64,000 nucleotides of DNA from assembly GCF_002878395.1 (NCBI RefSeq), contig NW_025892707.1:57498-121497 (forward strand), read 5' to 3'. The position numbers and the translations under genes were made by a program. Position 1 is the stretch's first letter. Every line of letters begins with the position of its first letter. This DNA comes from Capsicum annuum. Lineage: Eukaryota; Streptophyta; Magnoliopsida; Solanales; Solanaceae. Under the pieces are notes generated by a model. It did not search any database. It was not told the DNA's origin and saw nothing but the letters and a program-made list of their open reading frames with translations. Below are positions 23,173 through 34,958 of this stretch, one piece after another.

Positions 23173-23560
23173 CTAAAACTTGACTACAATGGTACGAAAG
23201 TCTATAGACGCATAACAAGAGCGAAGCCAATCCATACCCAGAATAATATGAAAATCAAACATGTATAACTCAATCAAGTCTGCAAACATGACTCTATGAA
23301 GGAAAGTGATAGGAAATTTCTTATACACTCGCTTAGCAGCAATAGATTCACCTACTGGGGTAGAAACTAGGAAAGGCACAGGAATCTTTTCAGCACAAAT
23401 CTCAAAATTCACAACCACCAATGGATTCATATAGGAAAAACTTGACCTAGGGTCCATCAACATATACACATCAAAATGAAATATACAGAGTGTACTAGTA
23501 ACAAAATCTGGTGAATCTTCCTGCTCTATGCGGGGTGGTATAGCATAAAAATGATTTTGA
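23173..23560 (-). pseudogene. Element B aspartic protease
   Basis: The run VYMLMDPRSSFSYMNP holds the active-site block (D-P-x-S in this lineage), followed by VSTPVGESIAAKRVYK and DFHIILGMDWLRSCYASIDF, all open across about 98 codons. It joins the zinc-knuckle part upstream and the RT downstream after single stops. Confidence 0.85.
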
Positions 23561-23619
23561 TGCTGACAACTTACAGTATTAGATGAGGCACCCTGAGGAG
23601 GAGTAGGGCCAACTAAAGC

Positions 23620-24705
23620 AGCTTGAGCACTAATGGCCTGACTCTAGGTACGAACATCACGACTCCCATTGTATGGGCAATCCCTGAATCTATGGCCCAA
23701 CTTACCATAACCAAAACAACCCCTCCGATCAACTAAGCACTCACCAGGATGGTCCCTACCTTACTTCAAACATAGGGAGGACGAGGTCTGTTACTCACAC
23801 TGTCTTGGGACTTATACATAGTAGGCCTATTACCCTACTCCTTCCTGATTCTGATACGGGAGCACTAGCTGATGAAGGCGCTGTCATAAATGAATGGTTC
23901 TGGAACTGAGGGTGGTTCTCTCCAAAAAATCACATCTGGCTATACCCCTATTGCTCTAACCTAACCCTCTTATTTCCTCTTACTCTCTCGCTCTTCTTCA
24001 CCTTATCTGCCTTAATCTTTTAAGCATGTATCATTAGCCTTGAAAGATCTATGTCCCTATTGAACATAGCAGATCTACACTCATTCATAACATAACTTGA
24101 TACACTAGTCAAAAACTTACTCATACTGGTCCTCGAATCAGCCATCATACCGGGAGCATACTTAGCTAAATGGTTGAACTTAAGACAATATTCCTTAACT
24201 GTCATGCCCTGTCTCAAGTTCATAAATTCTTCTACCTTTGCTTCTCTTAATTTTAGGGGAAAGAACCTTTCTAAGAAGATGTCCTGGAATAATTGCAAAG
24301 TCATGGGAGTAGCATCGTCCCCTCTACACTTCCTCCATATCTTTACTCAATCATAACCAACATCTTTTAAGCGATAGAAAGCTAGCTCCACACTTTTTTC
24401 CTCCGTTACATACATAATTTGGCTGATATTTTGCACTTCATCAAGATACATCTGTGGGTCCTCACCTGTCTTTAACCCATAAAACTCTAACAGATTCATC
24501 CGTATAAAATCACGAAACTGAGCTACTGATGAATTACCTTTTTGAAAAGGTGGAACTGTGAACTGAGCATGGGTCTGAGCATTGGAGGTAACCGCCTGGG
24601 CTAGCGCCTGAAAAGCTACCTAGAATTCAGCATGGGACACCGTCTCATCTAAAGAATCACTGGGTTGAGGTCTTTCGTTGTTTCTACGAGCTCTACGAGG
24701 AGCCA
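23620..24705 (-). pseudogene. Element B gag
   Basis: A start codon at 24,705-24,703 opens MAPRRARRNNERP, the usual gag start of this family. Next come QFRDFIRMNLLEFYG and, in the stretch 24,304-24,020, LERFFPLKLREAKVEEFMNL with YCLKFNHLAKYAP, the retrotransposon-gag domain. The zinc knuckle CFGYGKLGHRFRDC near 23,680-23,725 has the second cysteine replaced by tyrosine. A few stops interrupt an otherwise readable frame. Confidence 0.85.
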
Positions 24706-24900
24706 TTTTCTATTATAAGAGAACATGAATTAATAGCGAAGAGAAACAGTCGTAGGCATAATAGACTCTTGAAAGAAAGAAATGACTTTTCCTAAAATAT
24801 CCCATCGTCTCTTGCTTATAGATGTAGCACGCTACACACCAATAATCAAGACTCTACGTAATGCGGCTTGTCAGACTCTCTAGGACTCTTTAAACCTTAG

Positions 24901-24912
24901 GCTCTGATACTA
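24901..24912 (-). other. Primer-binding site of element B
   Basis: On the minus strand it reads TAGTATCAGAGC, one base off the initiator tRNA-Met site TGGTATCAGAGC, four bases from the 5' LTR. Confidence 0.85.
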
Positions 24913-24916
24913 AGCT

Positions 24917-27072
24917 TGTAACACCCCAAGAACCCATCCCGAAATGTCACACGGTATATAAGGCCGCACGTGGCCTCAAGCTAACCCTCTAATCTTGTCA
25001 TCCCTTTTTGAACTCACTTTGATGGTAGTCATGGCAAAATAAGAAAGGATATCATATCATGGACATACTTCAGATCAAGATATACTGGCCTGCACAATCA
25101 AAATACTGACATTCTATACATACTGATACTCTAGTCTGACAAAGCCTCTACTATATAAGACTGAGTAGCTATTAGGACATATCTCCAATTGACTCATACT
25201 GAACTGAAAAGAAACAACCATTTATTAAAAAGACAAAATCAGGTACATAGGTCCTCAAACCATGAGGACTCACCAACTACAGATGTGTAGATGAAGGTAC
25301 TCGAAGATCACTGTCACTGCTGAGATTGAGCACCTGAACCTACATCACGAGAAATGTAGCACACAAAAGAGTATGGGAATTAGTACTTGGGAATGTACTG
25401 AGTATGTGGGGGTGTATGAAACATTATAAATAATATCATAAATGTGTAAGAAAATCATGTAAGCTGATAATAATGACTCTCTTCGCTTGAATTACCTAAA
25501 TCATAACTTCCATAAATCATCAATAATAAGACATGCTTCATAAATTTCATAAATCATTGGACTTAACTCAAACTCTTTGACTTGTGACTTAGAGTGACTC
25601 GGTGACTTATGAAACCTGGACTATTATGGACTTAGGAGTTTTTTATAACCGACATAAACCATGTGAGTTACATAGAGTCCAACATTTTTCCCTTCTAAGG
25701 AAAGAACCCCACATTGGCGGGAGCATTATACTCTTGCCAAGGAGTATAACCTCAAATTCATCTCTATGACCACAAACTCGACTCTTTGAACCTTAAATCT
25801 AAATCCTAAGATGGCACGTAGTTCTAGAGAAGTAGGATGTGCTAAACCCATACTTTCTGCTCGGTGCTAAATACTCCCCCAGACTCAGCTCAGAACGTGT
25901 TGGGAAATCCACCTTAATCAACTCAAGGGTCTATGATAGAGATACAAACATAAATATTTCTCATCTATAAGTTATAAAAAACTTTTAGATTCCTAACTCG
26001 ACTCAACTCAAAATAATTTTCCTCATCATCAAGTGGACTTGCTTATTAACTCATATTAAACGTCACAAACTACAATAAAATATCATAGAACTCATTCTTG
26101 ACTATCAAGCTCAAATATCAATATATATTCAATGATCAACTTCTCATAGAAATGCTTAAATCATGACACTTATCTCAAATCACTTAGAAATCATCAATGC
26201 ATAATAACAATATATAACTCATGGCATAAATTCTTAATTTAAGAAATATGATGGTAAAATAATCATCAATATCAAACGTAATCAACTCAAATCTCATAGA
26301 TCATCAATAAAGTAATTTGGGTGTAAACCCACTTGCAAAGATCATGAAATTCCAATAGTAAAAATCAATTCTAGGGGCATAAGAATGAAAGGATATTCTT
26401 GTTCAAGCCCCACTTACCTTGGATTAAAACTTTAACATGAAAAGACTTGATTGGAAACTCTTCTTCAAACTTTTCAGTTAAGTTTCTTGAGGCCTTTGAC
26501 TTGGAGAACTTGATTCTTGAACAACTTGGTGAAATCTATGGAAAAATTCTTGAATTTCTTAGAGAAGATTTGATTTGGATTAGGAAGAGAGAAGCCCTAG
26601 TTCTAGATATTTCTTGGAAGAATAATTGACAAGAATGGATTTATCTTCACTTGAATCTATATATAGAGGGACAAACTGGGCGAAAAGACCAAAATTCTGT
26701 TGAGCAAATTCTAAAACTGGAGCTCGATTTTTGGCCCTGGCACGACGCGCCATGATCGTGGTCCTTCACTGTATTTGGACAACTGGGAAACTGCTCAGTG
26801 GTGTGACACGGTGAAATTGCATTGCCACCTTAGTTATAACCTAGAAGGGCACCGCGATGTGGTGGAATCGCGTTGGTACACTGGATTTTGACAATCCTGA
26901 TACTGAGCCTTGGTGCGATGCTGTAATATCGCGAAGCGACACTGGAAAGTGACAATTGGGATATTACTCATCTCTGCGATGTGCTGAGGGTCCAAATAAC
27001 GATGTTTTACATCTGGGACTTCAGATATTCATAACTTCTTGTTCCAATATCCGAAAGAGTTGGGGTATTACA
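24917..27072 (-). repeat. Element B 5' LTR, full length
   Basis: It starts TGTAACACCCC and ends GGTATTACA on the plus strand, 2,156 bases. An open stretch at 26,447-26,629 on the opposite strand has no recognisable motif and is treated as chance. Confidence 0.88.
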
Positions 27073-29087
27073 ATACCCTAAGGTACAGATGAAGTGGGTG
27101 GGCATACCTTCATGAGGGAGTTTTATACAGTTTAAATTGGGGGTATTTTGGACATTTCTCCTTATAACTCTTTGGGTCCCCACAAGTTAAAACACCTTTT
27201 TAATACTTCATTTACCTATTTGCAGTCACTCGAACACTCTAAACACTCTAAACTCTCTAAAAATCTCTCAAGGCTCTTAGGTTAAACAAAATCTAGGGTT
27301 TTCTTCAAGATGGTAAATTTGAGGCTCATAGGGGTGATTTTTTCTCATCTTCTTCTCAATCCAAGACATATTACTCCTACCTCATTGTTGATTCCATCTA
27401 AAGGCATGATTTATGAATGATTTTCATGATTTAGTTATTTTATTGTTTTGGGTTTTCAAATATATATTAGGGGCTTTGGTTATAATGGTTGGTAATGGTT
27501 TTCCCATGTCTTTTTCTTATGGTTTGCATAATATAATGGTGGTTTGAATAAGTGGTTGCATGGGAATGGTTAACTGGTAGTTGGTTTTGTCTTTGAAAAC
27601 TGTATGCCCCCAATGTGTTTGATAAAATGCCTATGAGAATGCTTTTACTATATTGTTAGACTTTAAAAGGAACTATTGCATAGTAGAACTTGGTAATGGA
27701 GCCCTAAATGGTATAAATGGTTTAAATAGTTTGGAATGGTTAAATAATAAATTCATGGTTATGGTTTAATTGAACAACTTGTGGAGTATGTAGGAATCCC
27801 CCAAGCATCTAAATAATATAATCGTGGGAATCCCCCAAGAATCTAAATAACGTAATGTATGGGTACGGGGGAATACCCGTCTTCTCTAAAAGGTTGGCTA
27901 AGGAAATTGCTTGCAATCTATAGTTGGTATTACGATATCACTACTTATAGCCTTGGTTAATAATAAATTGAATGGTGTCTTGGTTGTGTGTTAATGGATT
28001 TAATTGGGCAATAATGATGGGGTGTGATAGCTAACTGTGAAGGTGTGAGTCCAAATGATGGACACTGGAAACTAATGTTCGCTGATATAAGGATTGATCA
28101 TGACTACCATATATGATACTTACTGGGTACATGGTATCTCCTAAGTTACACTTGTATATATGTATCATGGAGAGGGGAGGGTATTTGGGAATCAACTACT
28201 CCTATGGTATCTTTGGTATGTGCGGCTACACTCATCGGGGTTTGTTCAGGGGGTTACACTGGACCAATATAGACCATAGGTCATTCTAGGATGGTTAAGC
28301 TGTACATACCCTAGTTAATGGTTTTAAATGCATGCTAAACCCGATTCCCTTCCTAGCATGGATATATATATATATATGTATGTATGGTTATGAAAGCATG
28401 TGGTTGTTTACTTGATTTTAAAAGTTGACATTATTTTATCGTTATCCTGAGTACTTGCTAGAATTCACCCGCTAACCTGTCTTTGAGCTACATCCCCACG
28501 CGATGTAGGAACTGGCCATTCTACTCCTCCCGCTTAGTGATTGAATTCGGGATCAATTATTGGATTGAAGTGGAGTGCTTACATACTCCGAAAGACTTCA
28601 TTTCATATTATAGATGTCTTTACATACTTTGGTTATTGCATGGATATTGGTTTTGGCTATGATTGGGGGCATGTCCCAACCAAATATTGTTTTTCTGTTG
28701 GATAGAGGCTTTGTGGGACTACTATGGGTTGGAATGGGTGGTGTCAGTAGTGGTGTTAGCCTTTGTATTGACATTGGTTTTAGGGTTGATACCACTTTAG
28801 TGTATTTATGATTGCTCCATCCTATTATGTTATGTTATGGATACGAACTTTGTTATTACATAGGTTTGGTTATGGTTGGTTGGTATTGGACAGTTGGACT
28901 TGCTTGAGCTGGTCATGGTCATGGACCTATCCCAAAGTCTGGAATTATACAAAATGTTGTTATATATTAGGAATTCATCCTACTTAGGGTATATGTTGGG
29001 TGGTTGGGTTGGTTAATGAGAGCAGTCTCCATTCCTGGTTAGAGTTGAGATGCCTATTACGATAAGGCCCTGGTTCGGGTCGTGTCA
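27073..29087 (+). repeat. Element A 3' LTR, right arm
   Basis: It continues the A LTR after B, collinear with 15,475-17,447 of the 5' LTR, and ends CGTGTCA followed by the target duplication GTTCC. Confidence 0.88.
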
Positions 29088-30502
29088 GTTCCTGCATTAA
29101 GATATATTTTGTACCATCATTTGTTACCTAACCCAGTGTGAAAGAGTTAAGCCATAACGTACCTCAAATGCCAAAATTGGCTAACTACACTTTGAACCCA
29201 CGACCGTACTATCCACAAACGATATAAAATTTACTAAAGTCAAGAAATATAGAATCTACAAGTCAAAGCAAAGCCAACGATACCTATATTGACTACTTTT
29301 GGTTCGAGGTTAAAATGGACCCTTGAAACGAATTTCAAAAATGAAGGAAAAAATTGTAACTTTACTTCAAAAACGTGTTCTCCATATTTTTATGAATCTA
29401 CAACTGAAAATCCAAGTCAAATCGAGTCAAGATGTGGTTTCAATCGAAGAAAAAATCATTTTTAAGCTTTACCGGGTAAAAATCTTTAAAATCCATGTCA
29501 AATCAAGAATCAAAGTTGTTTAAAGGTTAAATTGATGAAAGACTAGTAACTATAGGATTAAAATATTATTCACATGAAAGGAGTGAAATTGGAGTTTAAA
29601 ATCAAGCCTTAAGATTTTTGGAGTTTTGAGAAATTAATCAAGGAATTATAGTAGAAAAGGATGAAATCTTATCTTAAATCTGTAATAGAATCAAGAAATA
29701 GATGTTAATCTAGTTTCCCAATCCCCCACAAGCTTCACTTTTAAGCTTTCACACTCTTGTAGGATTTAAAGCCTAAGAAAAAAGGTGAAAGAATAAACAA
29801 AATGGGTCAAAAAGGCTATTTTATAGTGCAGATTATTCTACACCAGGTTTTTCTAAGTCCAAACAGACTTCAACGGAGTTTTCAAAATTCATTTGGAATC
29901 TGATATATGCAAACAAACTTTGCAATGATACCAAATTCGATGCTTCGGACTCAATGCCAATATCATAATATTGAAAAAAATATTGTTTTCACAAAGTTGA
30001 CCCTGAAACCTGAAATTGTAATTTTCTAAATCGAGGGTCAAAATGAGATTTTAAAGCCGTAATATCACAACGAATACGTTACCACCCAAAAATCAACATT
30101 CTATACGCATTGGAAAAGTCGAATTTTCCATCTGAACACGTTTAGACCAAGTGTAGGCCCCACAATCATATTTTTTATTTTTCAACTTTCCAACCAACTG
30201 GTTGAAATGAGCTTGGATGCATCGGGACACGAACCAAAGGTCTACGTAGCCTAAAGTTGATATTTTGGAGATGTTGGTGCAGTCTGTTCATCCATACATT
30301 GTATGGATCAAAAGATATCCGTATAAGTCCAAAATAAGTCTCTCAAAGCCATGAAAAATTACAATATTGCGTAAAAGGCACAAAAATGTCAATCATGCCC
30401 ACACCCCAAAAATTCCATAATGGAGTTATGAGGAGGGCTAAAATAGTCAAATCATACAAATCAAACTCACATATTTCATCAAATATTCCAGTCGTTATGT
30501 CA
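29088..30502 (-). repeat. Element C 3' LTR, right arm
   Basis: It resumes the C LTR after A. Words such as ATTTTGTACCATCAT, GAGTTAAGCCATA and ATTTCATCAAATATTC are shared in order with 36,520-37,936 of the right LTR. Confidence 0.82.
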
Positions 30503-30559
30503 AACACCACTAAAAATCTAGTTTATCCTTGAACTAAGCAAAGAAATACCTGAATTAAC

Positions 30560-31760
30560 GAAGAGCTGGGGGATACGAACTACGTATATCATACTCAACC
30601 TCCTACGTAAACTTATCTACAGGTCAATGTCTCCACCGAACCTTAATGACAGGGATAACTCTATATACAACTGCCTAACATCCCTAGACAAAATGGAGAT
30701 TGTTTCCTCAATAAAGGACTACCGCTAATCTAAATAAATCGACTCCCAACGACTGGCATGAGACTCTTCAAAATTATAGGGGTGAAACATAGAAACATGC
30801 AAAACTGAATGAACAACTGACAAATTCGAGGGCAAGGCCAACTCATAGGCCACATCACCAACTGTTCGAAGAATCTCAAATGGAACAATATACCAGGGGC
30901 TAAAATTGTCCCTCTTCATGGGTGAAACTCAAAGGAAAACACGATCCCCAACACTAAAACTCAAGGCATGAATCCTACGATCTGCATAGTATTTCTGTCT
31001 ACTCAAAGACGCTCGAAGTCTGTCCTAAATTACTCGAACTTTATCCAAAGACTCACAAAGCAAGTTCATACCCACGATATAACCTTAGAAACATCAAACC
31101 AAGCCACTAAAGAGGGACAAAACCTATTATTCAGTGCCTCAAAAGGAGCCATATCAATAATGGAATGATAGCTACTATTATATAAAAACTCTGTTAAAGC
31201 CAAATATTTCTCCCAGTGGCCACTAAAATCCATCACACAAGCATAGAGTATATCCTTTAAAACCTGAATAATCCACTCTGGCTGACTGTCAGTCTGAGTA
31301 AAATATTGTACCGAGATCAACTTGAGTACCCAACTCATCTTGAAAGGTCTTCCAAAAGTGTGAAATGAATAGAGAACCCCGATCTAAATGATAGACACTG
31401 AGAGACCATAAAGTTGTACAATCTTATGAATGTAGATACAGGCCAACCTCTCAGCACTGACCGAGACTTGAATCAGAATAAAATGAGCTGACTTGGTCAA
31501 TTAATCCAAGATAACCGACACACTATCAGAATAATGAGATATTTGAGGAAAACAAGTCATAAAGTCTATTGTGATCCATTCCCACTTCCCCTCAGGAATG
31601 GGTAACCTCTGAGCAAACTACTAGGTCTTATATGCTCGATCTTCACCTCCTGACAACATAGGCAATAAGCTAAAAACTCCTTTACATATCACCTCATACC
31701 ACCCCGCCAATAGTGTTGTCTCAATTCATGGTACATCTTAGCCACACCTGGATGGCTGGA
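30560..31760 (-). pseudogene. Element C integrase and C-terminal tail
   Basis: Reading leftwards: YHELRQHYWRGGM of the zinc-binding end near 31,730 with CLCCQEVK; then the core with YFTQTDSQPEWIIQVLKDIL, GHWEKYLALTEFLYNSSYH and MAPFEALNNRFCPS (31,338-31,066); then the tail SPWYIVPFEILRTVGDVAYEL and VHSVLHVSMFHPY (30,919-30,725). In the family it inserts the DNA copy into the chromosome. Several stops and at least two frameshifts disable it. Unlike A and B, no part is deleted. Confidence 0.85.
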
Positions 31761-32199
31761 ATACTTGAAATAATGGGCCTTCTCTTAGATCAAACTAATC
31801 CAATAACCTACTCTTGACTCACAAACTCAGCCCCCAATACTTAAAACTCCATTCGAATCAAGTGAATCTTCCTTATCCTCACCACTTAACACCTTATCCC
31901 AAATCAATCTCAATACAACATCATCAAACTAAAGAGCTCGAATTTGCTCCATCAAAGAAGATCTAGCCTCCACAAATGCCAAAACTTGTCCAAGTATTAA
32001 AATATCAAGCCTAACCATCTAGTTAGATAAAGACTGAACCTCTAAATCTATAGGCCCCTCTTAGGTCAAAAGATGTACCAAGATACCCATGCTACTCACT
32101 TCCAGCTCAAGGCATCCGCAACTACATTAGCCTTTCCTGGCTAATAGAGAATAGTCAAGTCACATTCCTTAAGAAACTTAAGCCAACAATGTTGTCTCA

Positions 32200-32560
32200 T
32201 ATTAAGACCTCACTAGGTGAAGAAGTACTGAAGGCTACGATAATTTAAGAAGATCTCATAATAGACACCATACAAGTAGTGCCTCCATAACTTCAAAGTA
32301 AACACAACCACACACAACTTTAAATCATGGGTAGGATAATTTCTCTAGTGAGGCTTTAACTGACGAGAAGCATAAGCAATCACCTTTCCCTCCTACATTA
32401 GCATAGAACCCAATCCAATACCTAAAGCATCACTAAACATGGTGAAATACACACCTTCATTGGGAAAAGTAAATATAAGAGCTGAAGTCAACAAATCCTT
32501 AGATTTTTACAGATCACTTCAAAAGCATTAGACCACTGAAAAGAAATCTTCATTTAAGTC
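32200..32560 (-). pseudogene. Element C RNase H
   Basis: It contains SDALGIGLGSMLM, GKVIAYASRQLKPH, RNYPTHDLKLCVVVFTLKLW and HYLYGV in order, the RNase H block that follows RT in gypsy elements. Stops fall after LMxx and before RNYP. Confidence 0.85.
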
Positions 32561-32599
32561 AACTTAGTCAAAGGATCTGCAATACAAGAGAAACCCTTA

Positions 32600-33380
32600 A
32601 CAAACGCCGATAATAACATGTCAAGCCAACAAAACTCTAAATCTCGATTGGTGAAGTAGGTCTAGCCCAATAATGAACTGTTGCAACCTTATCTAGGTCA
32701 ACCATATTACCTTCATTAGTCACCACATGACCCAAGAAAGAAACCAACTCCAACCAAAACTCTCACTTAGAGAACTTAACATACAATTTCTCATCCCTAA
32801 ATCTTTGAAGAAAAATCCACAAATACTAATCATGATCAGCCTTACTTTTGGAATCAACTAAGATATCATCTATAAATACAATAACAAAGAAGTCAATATA
32901 CCATCCAAACACTCGATTCATCAACTCCATGAACGTAACAGGGACATTAGTCAACTAAAGGACAAGACCAAGAACTCACAATGACCATATCGAGTTTGAA
33001 AAGCTATCATTAAAATATCCAAAGCTCTAATCCTCAACTAGTGATAACCAAACCTAAAAATCAAACTTTTCAAACACCACAACACCCTAAAGCTGATCAA
33101 ATAGATCACTAATGCAAGGAAAAAAATACTTATTCTTAACTATCACCTTATTCAATTATGGATAATCAATATATATCCGCATAGACCTATTTTTATTCAT
33201 CACAAACAAGATAGGCACACCCTGAGGTGATACACTAGGTAAGATAAATCTCTTATCAAACATCTCCTGTAACTGATTCTTTAATTTCTTTAATTCGTTT
33301 GGGGCCATCCTATAAGAATGAATAGAAATAAGCTTTGTCCCCAACTCAACATCAATAGCAAAATCAACACCACGATTTAG
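32600..33380 (-). pseudogene. Element C reverse transcriptase
   Basis: It contains IHSYRMAPNELKKLKNQLQE, FVMNKNRSMRIYIDY (33,344-33,156) and [13 protein letters not shown] with the catalytic aspartates at 32,865-32,870. The residues around the motifs are more diverged than in A or B, and frames switch several times. Confidence 0.88.
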
Positions 33381-33499
33381 AGGCTACCTGGAAAATCTAT
33401 CAAAAATACATCCCTAAACCCATGAACAACATGGACAGAATCCAAAGAAGGAGACAAAACAACAATAGGATCACAAATATGAGACAAATATGTGAAACA

Positions 33500-34745
33500 T
33501 CCTGTTTCTACCAATTGATGATCCTGAACATAGGATGTGACCCTCTTAGGACCCAAATAAGGCATGCCCTCTTAAGTTCTCCTAAGCACACCTAGAAAGG
33601 CTAAAGTCCCAGTCTAAGCAAAATAATCTAGGACAACATGATAAGGATGAAACCAATCCATACCCAAAATAACATCAAAATCAACCATATCTAACACAAG
33701 GAAGTTTACCCAACTCTCATGCCCAACAAAAGTCATAACACAAGATCGGTACACTCGATCCACCATTAAGGAATCACCTACTAGGGTAGACACTCAAATA
33801 GGCATGGCCAGATTCTTACTAATAGAATTAAAACTCGAAGCAAAATATATAGACACATAGGAGAAAGTCAATTTGAAAATCAAATAACACAGATGGAAAT
33901 CTAAAATAAAAGAGGATAATACCTATGATCATAAAATTTAGAGCCTCTATCTCAGTTCTAGATGGTATAATATAGCACTATCTATGACCATTAACAAGCT
34001 GAATAACCCCACGACCTCTAACAGTCTTAGCTACTATTATCTCTCACACCTTTGGTAAAACCCTTACCTCTCATAGCTGAAATAAGAGTAGCTCTAAGCA
34101 CACGACGGGGATGGTCCTTGGCCATATGGCCAAAATTATCACACACAAAACAACCTATAAACTTGTCCAAACAATGCACCCTCTTGGCGCTTTCTTAAGA
34201 TGCTCGAGAAATAAATCCATGCATACTCGACTGATCTCTTATACTCAAAATAATGCCCCAAACACTACTATCTATGTCGTGGCTCGCTGAAAATAGGAGG
34301 CACAATAAGTCCAACTGGATTAGACCCTACCTAAGAAGGTAACATAGATAAAGTCACAAACTCCTAACCCCAGAAAAACATATCAGATACTAGCAAAGAA
34401 GAGGAATAATACTTTGAGTCTAAGGAGTAACCAAAATAGAAGCAGGTGCAATAGGAGGATCCATACTCTGAACTGAAGGAACACTTGGCATAACCAAAGG
34501 AGAACCCTAAAGACAGGCTAGAAAATGCACCAACAATCCCTCCAAAACTGGGACAAATGAGCTCGAAGAAACTGGAGAAGAACCCACACCTCCAACCTTC
34601 TCAACACGAGGTTCAGAAGAGAGTCCCCTAGTACTCATCCTAGATGGGGCTGAACTATGGTCCCGTCCACTCCCTCGATTCCACCATGCCTCAAGGTTTG
34701 ACCTTTAAGTGAAGGGTCTGTATCTCTACTCTAGCTAGACATAAT
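33500..34745 (-). pseudogene. Element C gag and protease remnants
   Basis: Near 33,640-33,720 the minus strand reads FDVILGMDWFHPYHV-like text, the end of the protease. A CFVCDNFGHMAKDHPR-like zinc knuckle lies near 34,110-34,160. Upstream, the proline- and glycine-rich gag part leads back to a start near 34,740. The gag matrix/capsid part seems shorter than in A or B; either a deletion or a distinct family would explain this. Confidence 0.65.
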
Positions 34746-34945
34746 CAAAATCGACTGCATAAAAAGACTGAAACACAACTCAGAACACAAGGTGTGAAAG
34801 AACTTCGAACGATAAAGGATAAAATAAGAAAAGTTTCCAAATGACATTCGATAACCTCTTGAAGATAGATATGGATGTCTATATATCGATGTATAATACT
34901 TTATTAGACATCCCATTCTTACACCGTTGAGACCAATGAAACTTG

Positions 34946-34957
34946 GTTCTGATACCA
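34946..34957 (-). other. Primer-binding site of element C
   Basis: On the minus strand it reads TGGTATCAGAAC, as in A, next to the 5' LTR. Confidence 0.85.
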
Positions 34958-34958
34958 T

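Larger units (their letters stand above)
21919..27072 (-). mobile_element. Element B: internally deleted gypsy retrotransposon, minus strand
   Basis: The outer ends TGTAACCCCCC and GGTATTACA give a TG...CA element, flanked by GTACC (21,914-21,918) and ATACC (27,073-27,077). Both flanks lie inside the A LTR, whose intact copy reads straight through (CTCGTACCCTAGGGTA). The right LTR is 24,917-27,072 (5' LTR for this strand); the left (3') LTR is only about 650 bases. Gag, protease and the first half of RT are present; the rest of RT, RNase H, integrase and much of the 3' LTR are deleted. The LTR copies differ at about one base in ten by eye. Confidence 0.9.
15111..29087 (+). mobile_element. Element A: gypsy LTR retrotransposon, plus strand, interrupted by B
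   Basis: The 5' LTR is 15,111-17,447. Primer site, gag, protease, reverse transcriptase, RNase H and a C-terminal pol tail follow, then a polypurine tract and a 3' LTR (21,564-21,918 and 27,073-29,087). Flanking pentamers GTTCT (15,106-15,110) and GTTCC (29,088-29,092) are the target duplication. The surrounding bases on each side belong to the LTR of element C, which shows the order of insertion. The integrase core is absent and all frames carry stops. Confidence 0.88.

Noticed and set aside
26447..26629. Leucine- and glutamate-rich 60-codon stretch on the plus strand
   Set aside because: It lies inside the LTR of element B, has no partner because the other LTR is truncated, and shows no motif.
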